Origin: Bryoerythrophyllum caledonicum
Taxonomy: Eukaryota; Streptophyta; Bryopsida; Pottiales; Pottiaceae
Length of the DNA stretch: 64,000 nucleotides
Reading direction: 5' to 3'
Assembly: GCA_963971425.1 (NCBI GenBank)
Contig: OZ020526.1
Location: forward strand, 19,807,173 to 19,871,172
The position numbers were made by a program, and so were the translations under genes. Below the pieces are notes generated by a model that was given only the letters and a program-made list of their open reading frames with translations, ran no database searches and had not been told where the DNA came from. Shown one piece after another: positions 33,505 through 44,012 of the stretch (its first letter is position 1; each line of letters opens with the position of its first letter).

Positions 33505-34149
33505 TAAAGAAGGGCACTACTCAACCAGTGAATTCTAAATGTTGCTTCTTCCCTTTTCCGTTGAGAATGATGTCCACTTTGGCAAATCAGTTGAAAAGGG
33601 GGAAGGTTGTTGAGACTGACTTTGTGGATGTGCTTGTCATTTGACCCTGGAAATCATGTGTGCACATTACATATGCATCTAAGTTTACAACTTCTTGTAT
33701 GTCAGGGCACTTCTTTGAAAATCCTTTCTATAAAACCATTTATTGCTTGTATGATGTTCCTGAGTCATTGGCATAAAGCACGGGCTCTCGTATTCACCTT
33801 TGGACAGTATAATCCATTACACTAAAATTGGTATTTAGTGTTCGAGACACTAATTACAAACCTTAACACTATATATCAACAATGCTGATAATGTTACAAC
33901 ACTAAATGTCAACATTAACACTAAATGCAGAGAATTGTAACTTTGAAGTTTTACTACCTCTACATTTAGTGTTATTAAGGACAAAACAATTTATAAGAAA
34001 TTGAGAAATAACAATTTTAGTAGAGGTTAAATATACTTCCTAAAGTTAGGAAAACCTTAATAAATTAATTAGTTAATTAAGATGTTAATTAACTAACATA
34101 ATAAATGTAATTAGTTAACATAACAAATTATTAATAATTGATTAAAATC

Positions 34150-34560
34150 ATAAATTAATAATAAACTAATAAATTAATATGCTAATAAATTAATAATAAA
34201 TAAATTGTTTAATAATAAACTAATAAGAAACTAATAATAAATTAATAATAAACTAATAAGAAACTAATAATAAATTAATAATAAACTAATAAGAAACTAA
34301 TAATAAATTAATAATAAACTAATAATAAACTAATAATAAACTAATAATAAACTAATAATAAATTCATAATAAACTAGTAATAAATTCATAATAAACTAAT
34401 AATAAATTCATAATAAACTAATAATAAACTAATAATAAATTCATAATAAACTAATAATAAACTAATAATAAATTAATAATAAACTAATAATAAACTAATA
34501 ATAAATTCATAATAAACTAATAATAAACTAATAATAAATTAATAATAAATTAACATAATA
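34150..34560. repeat. 11-bp AT tandem array
   Basis: Repeats of ACTAATAATAA with variants TTCATAATAA and TTAATAATAA run almost without interruption. Part of the array cargo of the 33820-36082 element. Confidence 0.85.
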
Positions 34561-34744
34561 AGTTAACATAATTAAATATTCATTATTTATTAACATAATA
34601 AATTAATATGTTAATTAACATGTTAATTAATTAACATGTTAATTAACCTATTTAATAATTAATTAATATATTTAATATGATAATTAATTAACATGTTAAT
34701 TAACCTATTTAATAATTAATTAATATATTTAATATGATAATTAA

Positions 34745-35230
34745 TTAACATAATTCATGTTAATTAATTCACATAATTCATGTTAATTAATGAACATAAT
34801 TCATGTTAACTAAATAACATAATTAATGTTAACTAATTAACATAATTAATGTTAACTAATTAACATAATTAATGTTAACTAATTAACATAATTAATGTTA
34901 ACTAATTAACATAATTATTGTTAACTAATTAACATAATTAATGTTAACTAATTAACATAATTAATGTTAACTAATTAACATAATTAATGTTAACTAATTA
35001 ACATAATTAATGTTAACTAATTAACATAATTAATGTTAACTAATTAACATAATTAATGTTAACTAATTAGCATAATTAATGTTAACTAATTAACATAATT
35101 AATGTTAACTAATTAACATAATTAATGTTAACTAATTAACATAATTAATGTTAACTAATTAACATAATTAATGTTAACTAATTAACATAATTAATGTTAA
35201 CTAATTTACATAATTAATGTTAACTAATTT
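34745..35230. repeat. 23-bp near-palindromic AT tandem array
   Basis: The unit TTAACATAATTAATGTTAAC plus TAA repeats with an exact 23-bp period (for example at 34931, 34954 and 34977), about 19 copies. Each unit contains GTTAAC and ATTAAT palindromes, so single strands could fold into a chain of hairpins. Confidence 0.9.
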
Positions 35231-35282
35231 ACACTAGAGAGTTACCCGTGTCCTCCGGACACAATAATTTTTTGTGTTGAGT

Positions 35283-35432
35283 CCCCATCTCGTCCCCGTT
35301 CCTTCCCCCGTCCCGTCCCCGTCCCCCGTCCCCGTCCCCATCCCCGTCCCCGCCCCCGCCCCCGCCCCCGCCCCCGTCCCTATCCCCGCCCCGTCCTCGT
35401 CCCCGTGCCCGCCCCTATCCCCGCCCCGTCCT
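35283..35432. repeat. C-rich CCCCGT/CCCCGC tandem array
   Basis: About 150 bp of CCCCGT, CCCCGCC and CCCCAT units within otherwise AT-rich DNA. The minus strand is a series of four-G runs and could form G-quadruplexes. The Pro/Val/Ala repeat frame here is an artefact. Confidence 0.9.
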
Positions 35433-35800
35433 TTTATCCAAAGCCCTAACTTTTAGCTTTTCATTTAATCCAAAATCCTAACTTTTAGCTTTTCATTTTA
35501 TCCAAATCCCTAACTTTTAGCTTTTCATTTTATCCAAAACCCTAACTTTTACCTTTTACCTTTTACCTTTTACTTTCGCATCACTTCTTCATCCCATCCT
35601 TTTATTCAAAACCCTAACTTTTAGCTTTTCATTTTATTCAAAACCCTAACTTTTAGCTTTTCATTTTATCCAAAATCCTAACTTTTAACTTTTCATTTTA
35701 TCCAAAACCCTAACTTTTACCTTTTAACTTTTACCTTCTACTTTTGCATCACTTCTTCATCCCGTCCTTTTATCCAAAACCCTAACTTTTAGCTTTTCAT
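35433..35800. repeat. 31-bp tandem array with AACCCTAAC core
   Basis: About ten units of roughly 31 bp: ATCCAAAACCCTAACTTTT then AGCTTTTCATTTT, with variants. Each contains CCCTAA, one letter short of the plant telomere heptamer CCCTAAA. Confidence 0.85.
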
Positions 35801-36403
35801 CCAAAAGCGTGTTTTCATCTACGCATCATTTCATCTACGGGTTCATTTATCATCATGTATTCTTTTATTAATTAACATATTAATTATTAAACCTACTTCC
35901 TAAGGTTAGGAAAACCTTAATAAATTAATTAGTTAATTAATGAGTAATTACTAAAACCTTAGGAAGTAGATGTTAATTAATGAGCCATAACACTAAATGT
36001 CTAGAAAAATATATTTAGAGTTGGGTGGTAAAGAGATGTTGTAACATTAAATGTAGTGTTACACTAAATACCAATTTTAGTGTAGTTTCTATGCAAGTTT
36101 ACAGTGTGCTGATGATGACCCCAACTTTGGATATTTTCTGGAAGACCAAAGCAATGGAATGCTCAGCTGGATGACCCAAACAAAAACAATCCGGGAAAAG
36201 AAAAAAAGAAGAAGAAAAAAAAGGTGTATGTTTGCTCCACCACCAAATTATATCCACAGGACATAGGTTAATCCTTTATTGATAAGGTGGCTATGATTGA
36301 TGGGACAATCTATGAGCGTGATAGACTATGTTGAATATCATATAACCCATTCATGGATTTCCCATCATCTACAGCGACCTTGCCCTTCAAGGGTTAGGTG
36401 CAG

Positions 36404-36664
36404 ACATGATATTCCCACGCTCGGACTTACCCAAGGTGGGCCCCACTTTAATTGCATGGGGTCATTTTTCTGGCCCTCTTATTTTAGGGGGGTCCAGAGG
36501 CTTTTTTGGATTTTTTTGACAAATTTGGAACCTACGGCTATAGTCAACCCTATTGAACCGTCTTTTGCTATAAATAGGGCCCCATCCAAAAACAAAATAG
36601 GGGCCGAGTTTGGCCCCACCATCTTGTGGCCCCACGTGGTAAGTCCGAGCATGGGGATATCCTG
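36404..36664. mobile_element. Small TIR element, family K, copy 2
   Basis: Ends ACATGATATTCCCACGCTCG and CGAGCATGGGGATATCCTGT; the counterpart of 27282-27543 in the tandem duplication. Confidence 0.68.
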
Positions 36665-37209
36665 TAAAATTGCAAGGGTTAATAGTATCAAAATGCTTCC
36701 CCTCTCAAGGGTAGAATATGATTTGGACAATATGCCATTTGTCGGTCGGGCAAGTCGGTTGTGTATGTTTCTTCAAAATACCAATTCCAAACGCTACAAT
36801 AGGAGTAGGTGTATGATATCATTCAGAATTAGCTTTTAGACCAGTCCAGAGAACATACAGTAAATGATGCGGAACAGTAGCACGTACCGTAGACAATTTC
36901 AACATTCGATATAAGTACTGAAGCATTTTAATGAAGATACGTTTACAAAAAGGACATGTGGGAGATGGTGTCCATGTAGAAGATGCTGTAGAGTAATGTC
37001 TTGCTTTGTAAAGGAAGGTATAACTGCATGCACTATGTGCTTTCTTTTTCTTTTTCTATTTTTGCATAATTTTGTCTGTTGGAAATGATTGAGGTGAATT
37101 TTTATAACTTCATTTCTTCTTCTTGTTGTTACTAAAGTTTCTGTAAATGGCCCCAGGTGTGTAGGACAATTGCAAAGTATGGGATTCTGAGGTTCAATGA
37201 TGTACAGTA

Positions 37210-39119
37210 CCCACCAATAAGTATACGTTCATGAACGTTTCCACACTACACTGCTGCCAACTTTGACATCCTCCTGAGGGTTGAAAAAATGTCATTTTAC
37301 CATGAAATTTTTGGCACAAGATCATTTCTATGTTGACAACATGTGTGCCAAATTTCAAGGCCAGAAGATGAATACAAAAAAAGATATTCCAACTTTATCA
37401 ACATGTTTAGTTGTAAGCCATTCACTACTGCCAATTTTGACACCCTCTTGAGGACTGCAAAATTGGTATTTTACCATGAAAGTTTTATCACAAGATCATC
37501 TCTATGCTCATAACATGTGTGTTAAATTTCAAAGCCATGTGATGAATACAATAATAGATGCACAAGATTGTTTCTCATAGTTACATATGTTGGTAGATTT
37601 TGAATATGGGTTTTTTTATTCATCTTCTGGCCTTGAAATTTGGCACACATGTTATATTCATAGAGGTGATCAAGTGTTAAAAATTTCATAGTAAAATAAC
37701 AATTTTTCAAACCTAGGGAAGGTGCCAAAGTTGAAATGGTACCCTTGGTTGTTTGTCACAATTAGCACGTTGGTAGATTTTGAATTTTTTCTTTTCTATT
37801 GTGGATATTTTAGACTTGAAATTAAGCACACATATAATCAACATAGAGATGGTCTCATGTCCAAAATCTCATGGGAAAAAATATAAAACTCAATCCATGG
37901 GAGGGTGTCAAATTTGGCAAGAGTGAAATGTTTCTCACAACAACACAATTTGGTAGATTTCAAAAGTCTTTTGCTATGTAGGTATTCTGGCCTTAAAACT
38001 TGGCACACATGTATTCGATATAGAAATGGTTTCATGCCGAAAATTTCATGTGCAAGAAAAAAGATTTAATCCTTGGGAGTGTGTCAAAGTTGGTCAAGAG
38101 TGAAATGTTTCTTACAACTACACTCACAACTACACATGTTGCTAGATTTTAAATATGTCTCTTTGTGTGGATGTTTTAGACTTTAAACATGTTATAAACA
38201 TAGAGGCGGTCCCATGCCAAAAATTACATGGGCAAAAACAAAAAATGCAATCCTTGGGAGGGTGTCAAAGTTCGTAGCTATGAAACTTTTCTTAGTGCTA
38301 CCCATGTTGGTAGATCTTGAATATCTTTTTTTTAATTCGACTTCCAACCTTGAAATTTTGTACACATGTTGTCAACGTAGAAATGATCTTGTGCCAAAAA
38401 TTTCATGGTGAAATGACAATTTTCTAGCCTTTAAAAGGGTGTCAAAGTTGGCAGCAGTGTAGAGTGGAAACGTACATATGCAAAATGAACGTATACTTAG
38501 GGGTGGTTTACACTATAGACCAAGAGCCGTGACCGAGGAAAATTGATTAATTCCATGGTCACACTTCATGGTCACACTTCCATGGTCACACTTCATAAAA
38601 ATGTCATTTTTAAAGCCCTTGGGCCTCTCACTAAGTGTAAACCGAACTTGGACCGGGAGGAATGACCATGTACTAAAAAGTGGGCATGCTGATTTTTTTT
38701 ATGAATGCCTAAAAAGGGCAGTATTTCCTAAAATAACAAAGAAAATAAAACAAGCCAAAAAGACAAAAAGGGTGGCCGCCATTGTATATACACTAACGTT
38801 GGGCCCCCTTCCCAAAAAAAAAGAAAAAAAAGAAAATAATAATAATAAAACTGCATTTTAGGCCCACGGTCCCCTCGTTTCAGCAACGAGAGAACCCATT
38901 TAGCCTCTCTCACCGCAAAATCCGGGGGACCCTCCAACATTATCCATTAGGCCTATTTCTAGGCCTTTTGAGGACCTCAACTCCTTTGGTCACTTTTCTT
39001 TTTTCCTCATAGTGTAAACCCAAGTCATCCCAGGATGAGTTGATGGAGCCAATCACAGATTTAAGAGGGTCATGGGGCGAGTTCTTGGTCCGTAGTGTAA
39101 ACCGCCCCTTATTGGTGGG
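37210..39119. mobile_element. 1.9-kb foldback element with repeated 170-190-bp modules
   Basis: Ends CCCACCAATAAGTATACGTT and the complement finishing ATTGGTGGG at 39119, with TA on both sides (37208-37209, 39120-39121). Copy A holds the uninterrupted site at 28071-28087. The terminal similarity continues inward through CACTGCTGCCAACTTTGAC. The interior has about seven related modules (CTTGAAATTTGGCACACATG and similar): the first two are inverted relative to the following five. The right end is split by the family H MITE at 38500-39108. Confidence 0.88.
38500..39108 (+). mobile_element. MITE family H, copy 2, nested with TTA duplication
   Basis: Ends GGGGTGGTTTACACTATAGA and TAGTGTAAACCGCCCC. 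TTA precedes (38497-38499) and follows (39109-39111). Removing the element and one TTA restores the terminal repeat of the host foldback element (GTATACTTATTGGTGGG), which proves the boundaries. A TTA/TWA target is typical of PIF/Harbinger MITEs. Confidence 0.93.
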
Positions 39120-39126
39120 TATTGTA

Positions 39127-40240
39127 TAGTAGGGGGGCAAAAAGTTTGGCGTTTTTGCATTTCAACAGAAGAAAAAATCAAATCTACAATCTTTTAAAAT
39201 GCACCAAAGGCACAAAAATTGTCCCCTACCTACCAAATTTGAAACTTGGGTTCTTTTATGAGCTGATTACATGTGTGCAAAGTTTCTTGGCCTAATCATT
39301 TACCAAAATGGTTTTATTGCTAATTTACCAACTAGTACCCTATTCAACATGAATTTGAAGGTACATTTTAATTTGCAAATTAGACAACTCATGTTTCAAA
39401 AATCAAAATATCGTCATGGTGCTTTGTTTAACATAGATATTACACAAAAGCATCATCCACTTGTTGATTTGAAGGTTTCCGCTTGTCCTAAAACATTTGA
39501 TTTGTAAGTTTGAAAATAACAATCATTTGATTATATAAGCAACATTACCTTTGCAGTTTAGACCACAAAACTTGTTGATGAAGGTAACAAGGATTTGCAA
39601 GATCAAAATTGATGGGTGAAGAAGGTTTGTTTGGCTTCTGTTAGTGAGTGACTGGTGGGTGACTAGTGATGTTGATCACTCTGTCCCTTGTTGAGCAATG
39701 AGAAGCCACTTAGTTGATTTGGGATTTGACTTGGTGATTTGTTCTATTGCTTCAATAAGCTAGATTCTTTGCTTACCTGCAATCAATTTGATTGAAGACA
39801 ATCATGACAATTCCAGATGAAATTTGTGCCCGCATAGTGGGAATGAGTGAGGGGGGAATGAGTTGTGCTAGTATTGCAATAATTATAGGAGAGTTAAGTA
39901 GGACAGTGCAAAGAATCATCAAGCAATTTAGAAAGCATGAAACTTACTAGGCAAATTCAAGCAGTGGAAGATCCAAGAAACTTAGAGAGGGATGTTCATC
40001 AAATTTTATTATTCTCCAAAACTCATTGTCGATCATCACTTCAAGATATCATCAATGCTTGCCTTGTGGATGTGAGTACTAGGATTGTTTGCCATGTTTT
40101 GCATGACCACAACATTTTTAGTAGAATTGTCACTATAAGAAAATCATGTTTTTGGGGTTCTGAAGGCTACAATGTGCCATGTTTTTGTGATGTCAAGCAT
40201 TATTGGAACAATGACTTATATCAATCAAATTTAGTTTGAT
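39127..40240 (+). mobile_element. Second Tc1-like family, copy B, right end not found
   Basis: It begins TAGTAGGGGGGCAAAAAG after TA (39125-39126), matching 28078 in copy A, and includes a decayed transposase. I could not find a matching right terminal repeat further on, so the 3' end is probably lost in the minisatellite-like region that follows. Confidence 0.6.
39804..40239 (+). pseudogene. Tc1-like transposase fragment, decayed
   Basis: From ATG 39804 the frame reads MTIPDEICARIVGMSEGGMS and continues with SRTVQRIIKQF, aligned with the N-terminal helix-turn-helix of the transposase at 5503 (IVGMSKGGMS, LSRVLKRY). A TAG at about 39946 interrupts it, followed in frame by GRSKKL (the GRPRKL motif). 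After a frameshift the next frame carries ERDVHQILLFSKTHCRSSLQ and further residues matching the second DNA-binding region. No catalytic DDE region remains. Confidence 0.75.
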
Positions 40241-40699
40241 GTTGCATCAAAGGTGTTCCTATAAAAAAAAAATGCGCAGATGTCACAGTGGACAAAGACT
40301 TTTTTGAAGACATAAAAAAAACAAGGCCTTGTCTGAGTGCAATGTCATACAAAAAGGAGGAGGTCCTGGTCAGCCACTGCATTCTTTCTCACTATAGAAT
40401 GACTGCAGCCCGTTGCTCGAAAGCAAAAAATTGAAAATATGTGCAGCTCTTCTACAAAGATAGGCAAAACTTGTTTGTGTGGAAATATTGGTTTTTCTTA
40501 CATGGAATAAATTATTTTGATGGACTTATAGGAACATATGAAACTAAAAATATGTTGATTGCTCAACTTAAATGCACATGTTACATATATTTGGATACAA
40601 AATATTTTAAGTTGATCAAATATGGGTGTATCTACTCATTGATTTAAATTAGATCATAGAACATGCTTGTTAATTATGTAGCAGTTCTAGTAATTCATT

Positions 40700-42230
40700 C
40701 TTTAAACTCATTCTTGAGGTGGAAAATGTTTGAGTGGTTGTTAAATAGTTGCAAAAGTGGGGAAAAAAATGTAGAAGGTGTGAGTGGTCTTGGGGTGTTT
40801 CTAACTCATAAGAGTCATTAACAAAAATTAGGAACGCAGAAGCTAGTGTATTTGCTTGTTTAAAAAAATTGCAAATTTGCAAAAAATGACAAGAGCAATT
40901 CAAAAAAATAGGAAAGGTGAAAGTGGTATTTGGGTTTATAAGAACTGAAATGAGTGAATTTTTTTAAATGGGTAAGGTTTAGAGTTCTTGGGTTGTTTTA
41001 AAAATTTGATCACAAGTGTGAATGGTAGCATAGTACCGCAAAAAAAAAACGGAACGGATGAACTAGTCATGGGCTTCTCTAAAAATTGCAAGAGTGAATG
41101 GTAAAAATTGGAGAATGAGTAGGTGGTCTTTGGTTTAGGCAAAACTCAAAAGATTGAATAAAAACATTAGAAATGGTTGAATTGGTCTTGAAGTGTTTCT
41201 AGCATCTTAAGATTGATAAAAGAAATTGTGTGGGTGCTACTTGGGTATTTTAAAATTGAAATCCATGGAAGAAATAATTGGGAACCGATGAAGTGCTCAT
41301 GAGGTGTTTCAAAACTTGGGAGGTAAAAAATAAAATTGAAAATGCATAAGTAGTCTTAGGTTGTTAAAAAAATTGCAAGAGTGGCTAGAACTTTTTTGAA
41401 CATTAAGCAATGCTCTTCCGTTTAGTCAAAACTTGAAATAGTGAATAGAAATAACGGACAATGGGTGAAGTGCTTGAATGGGTGAAGTGTTTCTCTTGAA
41501 GGGTTTCTAAAATTTGAATATTGAAAGGAAAAAATTGGAAATCTTAAGTGTTTTTTGGATCTTCTGAAATTGTCCTGCGTCTACAAGAAAAAAACAGGAA
41601 AGCTTGAAGTTCTCTTTGGGGTTTTAGGACTAAATTTAAATAAACATGAAAGGTTGAAGTGATCCAAGGAGGTTTTAAAACCTTGGGAAAAGAATGAACT
41701 TGGGGAATCTTTACATCTTTGGTTGTTCTCAAAATTATAAGAACAAATGAAAAAAATGGGAAATGAATAAGTGTTGTTTGGTTGTAGCAAAATCCAAAGG
41801 ACCAAATAATAAACATGGGTAATGGTTGAAGTAGTATTTAGGTGTTTTAGAATATAAAAAATGAATAAAACAAATTGGGAAATGTGGAAGTGTTTCTCGG
41901 TTGTTTTACAATTGAAAAGACATAAAAGAAAAAGGAAAGTTTGATGTGTTATTCAAGTGTTTGGAAACTTAGAAGGTTAAAAACCAATAAAATGCAAGTG
42001 TATGCAACTGTACAACTCTTTCCAAAATTGCAAAATTGAATGACAAAAATTGAGAATCCGACAAGTGGTTTTGGGTTTAGGAAAAATTGAAAACAATGAA
42101 TGAAAATAAGATGGAATATGGTGAATTGCTCATGGATTAGGCATAAGTCTCAATGTTGAATATAAAAAAGGGAAAGTGTGTAAGTGGTCTTTGGATGTTT
42201 TAAAATTGAAATGAGTAAAGGACGATACAA
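40700..42230. repeat. Degenerate minisatellite-like array, about 60-bp period
   Basis: Phrases of the form AGTGGTCTTTGGTTGTTTT, AAAATTGAAAGAGTGAAT and AAAAATTGGGAAATGGGTGA recur through 1.5 kb in the same order with many changes. I estimate about 25 degraded units of roughly 60 bp. No coding content. Confidence 0.6.
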
Positions 42231-42234
42231 AACC

Positions 42235-43067
42235 TTGTATTTATAATCTTGACCGTAGGATCTCAATTAAGACTCATTAAGTAATATACTCACAAAATTT
42301 CAAAAACTTTGACCGCACGGATTGAAAGATTATAGTGTTTGAAGTCAAAACAATGGTTCATTATCTTCCATGCAATGAGTGGATCAACAGACTTTGACTT
42401 CACTTGGTATGAAATTTTTGCACTGCACAAGGTCTAAATCTCTTACCATTGTGTTGAGCATGATGTTAGTTCCATGTACACCAATTTTAGAGGTAGAGAA
42501 GCGGTGTAGCATATTCAAAACAGTGTGCAAGGAGTGGAGGTTCAAAAACTGTCAATTCACCTTTTATATTTTTGTGAGCTTAATGTATTTTAGAATGATG
42601 ATCCAAATGCTTAATAAAAAGGTTCTCACCACATATTGTTGTATTAAAAATAAAAAGTGAAAAATATGACGATCTCTAGGTTTTATTTAGAAAAGATGAA
42701 GCGTTTTTCCCCGCTTGCCCAAAATGTTTAAAAATGTTTGACTTGAGTTAAAATGTTTCTTTATACTAAAGACAAGATTTTATTTTTGATTTCTTCAAAG
42801 ACGGTAATATTCTCTATGTGTATGGAAAATCTCAAAGTCAATAGAAACTTCTAGCAAAATTTTGGAGCAGCTCGAAGTCCTCACTTCTAACTTTGAGTGG
42901 TACTAACTTCAAACCATGAATCCCAAAACTATAATAAAAATACCTCCACAAAGCTCTTATCAAGGAAAATCTAGCATAAAAATCCAAAAAAAAAAATCTT
43001 TGTTGAATTTTAGAAACCTGCCCAAAATCAAAATCGTCCTCCCATGGGATACTTGGTCCTTTGGAGG
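42235..43067 (-). mobile_element. piggyBac-like TTAA MITE, family P1, copy 4 (inverted, one end lost)
   Basis: The interior is the reverse complement of the other P1 copies near its left side (TTTATAATCTTGACCGTAGG). The right end GGTCCTTTGGAGG is followed by TTAA (43068-43071). The left terminus and its TTAA are not recognisable. Confidence 0.6.
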
Positions 43068-43071
43068 TTAA

Positions 43072-44012
43072 TACTTGCAACTGTTATTTCAATAGTTATG
43101 ATACACTAGGGATGGAACCTGTTGTCCCTATGGGGAGAGCGGAGGGTGGTGTGTTAAATTTACGTTTGTATGTTTTGTATTTTAAAACTTATAAGCTCAA
43201 ATCAAATCTAAATGGAAAAGTACTTATATTTTTGGAGTGCATGTAAACGTTACCCTAGATTAAATCCACTCCAAAAATAAAGTATTTATGCTTTATATTT
43301 GCATTTTGATCAACCCTTTGTGCACATAGGTATCACTTGCCTAGTATAGGAGGAGAAAACCCTTCACATTAAGAGGTCAAAATCAAGAGTCATTAGGTTA
43401 CTACCTAATATCAAGAGTCAAGAAGAGTGCATCACCCTTCACATCAAGAGGTCAAAATCAAGAAAGAGAGGTCACGTGATCGGGAGCAGTGGAGAGACAG
43501 ACGCCTTTTATATAGGTAGATGATCAATCATTCAAGCACAATTAGAGTAGAGTTGGCCCTCTTTAAATGTTAAAAGTTGGGAGCAAAAAAATTTGTAATA
43601 CATATTGAAATAACATCTATCAAGTTTTCAACTAATCATTTCAGCCACTTTTCAACCAATATATTTCATCCAATGTTTTCATCCAACAAGATGTATTTCA
43701 TCCAAATGTCACCCTAAATCCTAAACTACATTTTCCCAGGCTAGTTTTTACTACCTTACATTACATTTTACTACCCTTGCTCCTCTCTATTGCCCTATAA
43801 TTTCTCTAGTTTTACCAACTTTAACGCTTATAGAAGTCAAATTGATGAAAGAGGGAGCAAAGCATGTCATAAAACTCAACATATAACACTTAGTGGTGTA
43901 AATTTGCATAGTATATATGGAATAATAACATAGAAAGAGGTAACATTTTTAAAAGCCCAACTGTAACTAGGATCATGGCTATTTATGTTTGTCTGTGTAG
44001 AACCAAGAACTT
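43072..44012. other. AT-rich DNA, nothing recognised
   Basis: Contains a short direct repeat (ATCAAGAGTCATTAGG/AAGAGGTCAAAATCAAGA words at 43360-43465) but no gene or clear element end. Confidence 0.4.

Larger units (their letters stand above)
33820..36082. mobile_element. 2.26-kb TA-flanked element filled with tandem arrays
   Basis: The ends are perfect inverted repeats of 21 bp beginning CACTAAAATTGGTATTTAG. TA precedes (33818-33819) and follows (36083-36084), and copy A has the empty site CCATTAGTTTC at 26961-26970, which proves insertion with a TA duplication. More CACTAAA/TTTAGTG words lie just inside. Almost all of the interior is tandem repeats of four different kinds (annotated separately), and the block CTTCCTAA-GTTAGGAAAACC occurs near both ends (34025 and 35885). 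No transposase. Confidence 0.92.
28985..39575 (+). repeat. Tandem segmental duplication, copy B
   Basis: Collinear with copy A (22470-28937) but 10.6 kb long because of three extra insertions: 32855-33380, 33820-36082 and 37210-39119. Each has inverted ends and an uninterrupted counterpart in copy A (26518-26528, 26961-26970 and 28071-28087). Homology to copy A ends at about 39573, where the Tc1-like element continues into its transposase region. Confidence 0.9.

Noticed and set aside
35274..35456. Proline/valine-rich small protein
   Set aside because: The frame is a product of the CCCCGT array.
35433..35800. Interstitial telomere
   Set aside because: The CCCTAA core sits in a 31-bp unit and is not arranged as heptamer repeats.
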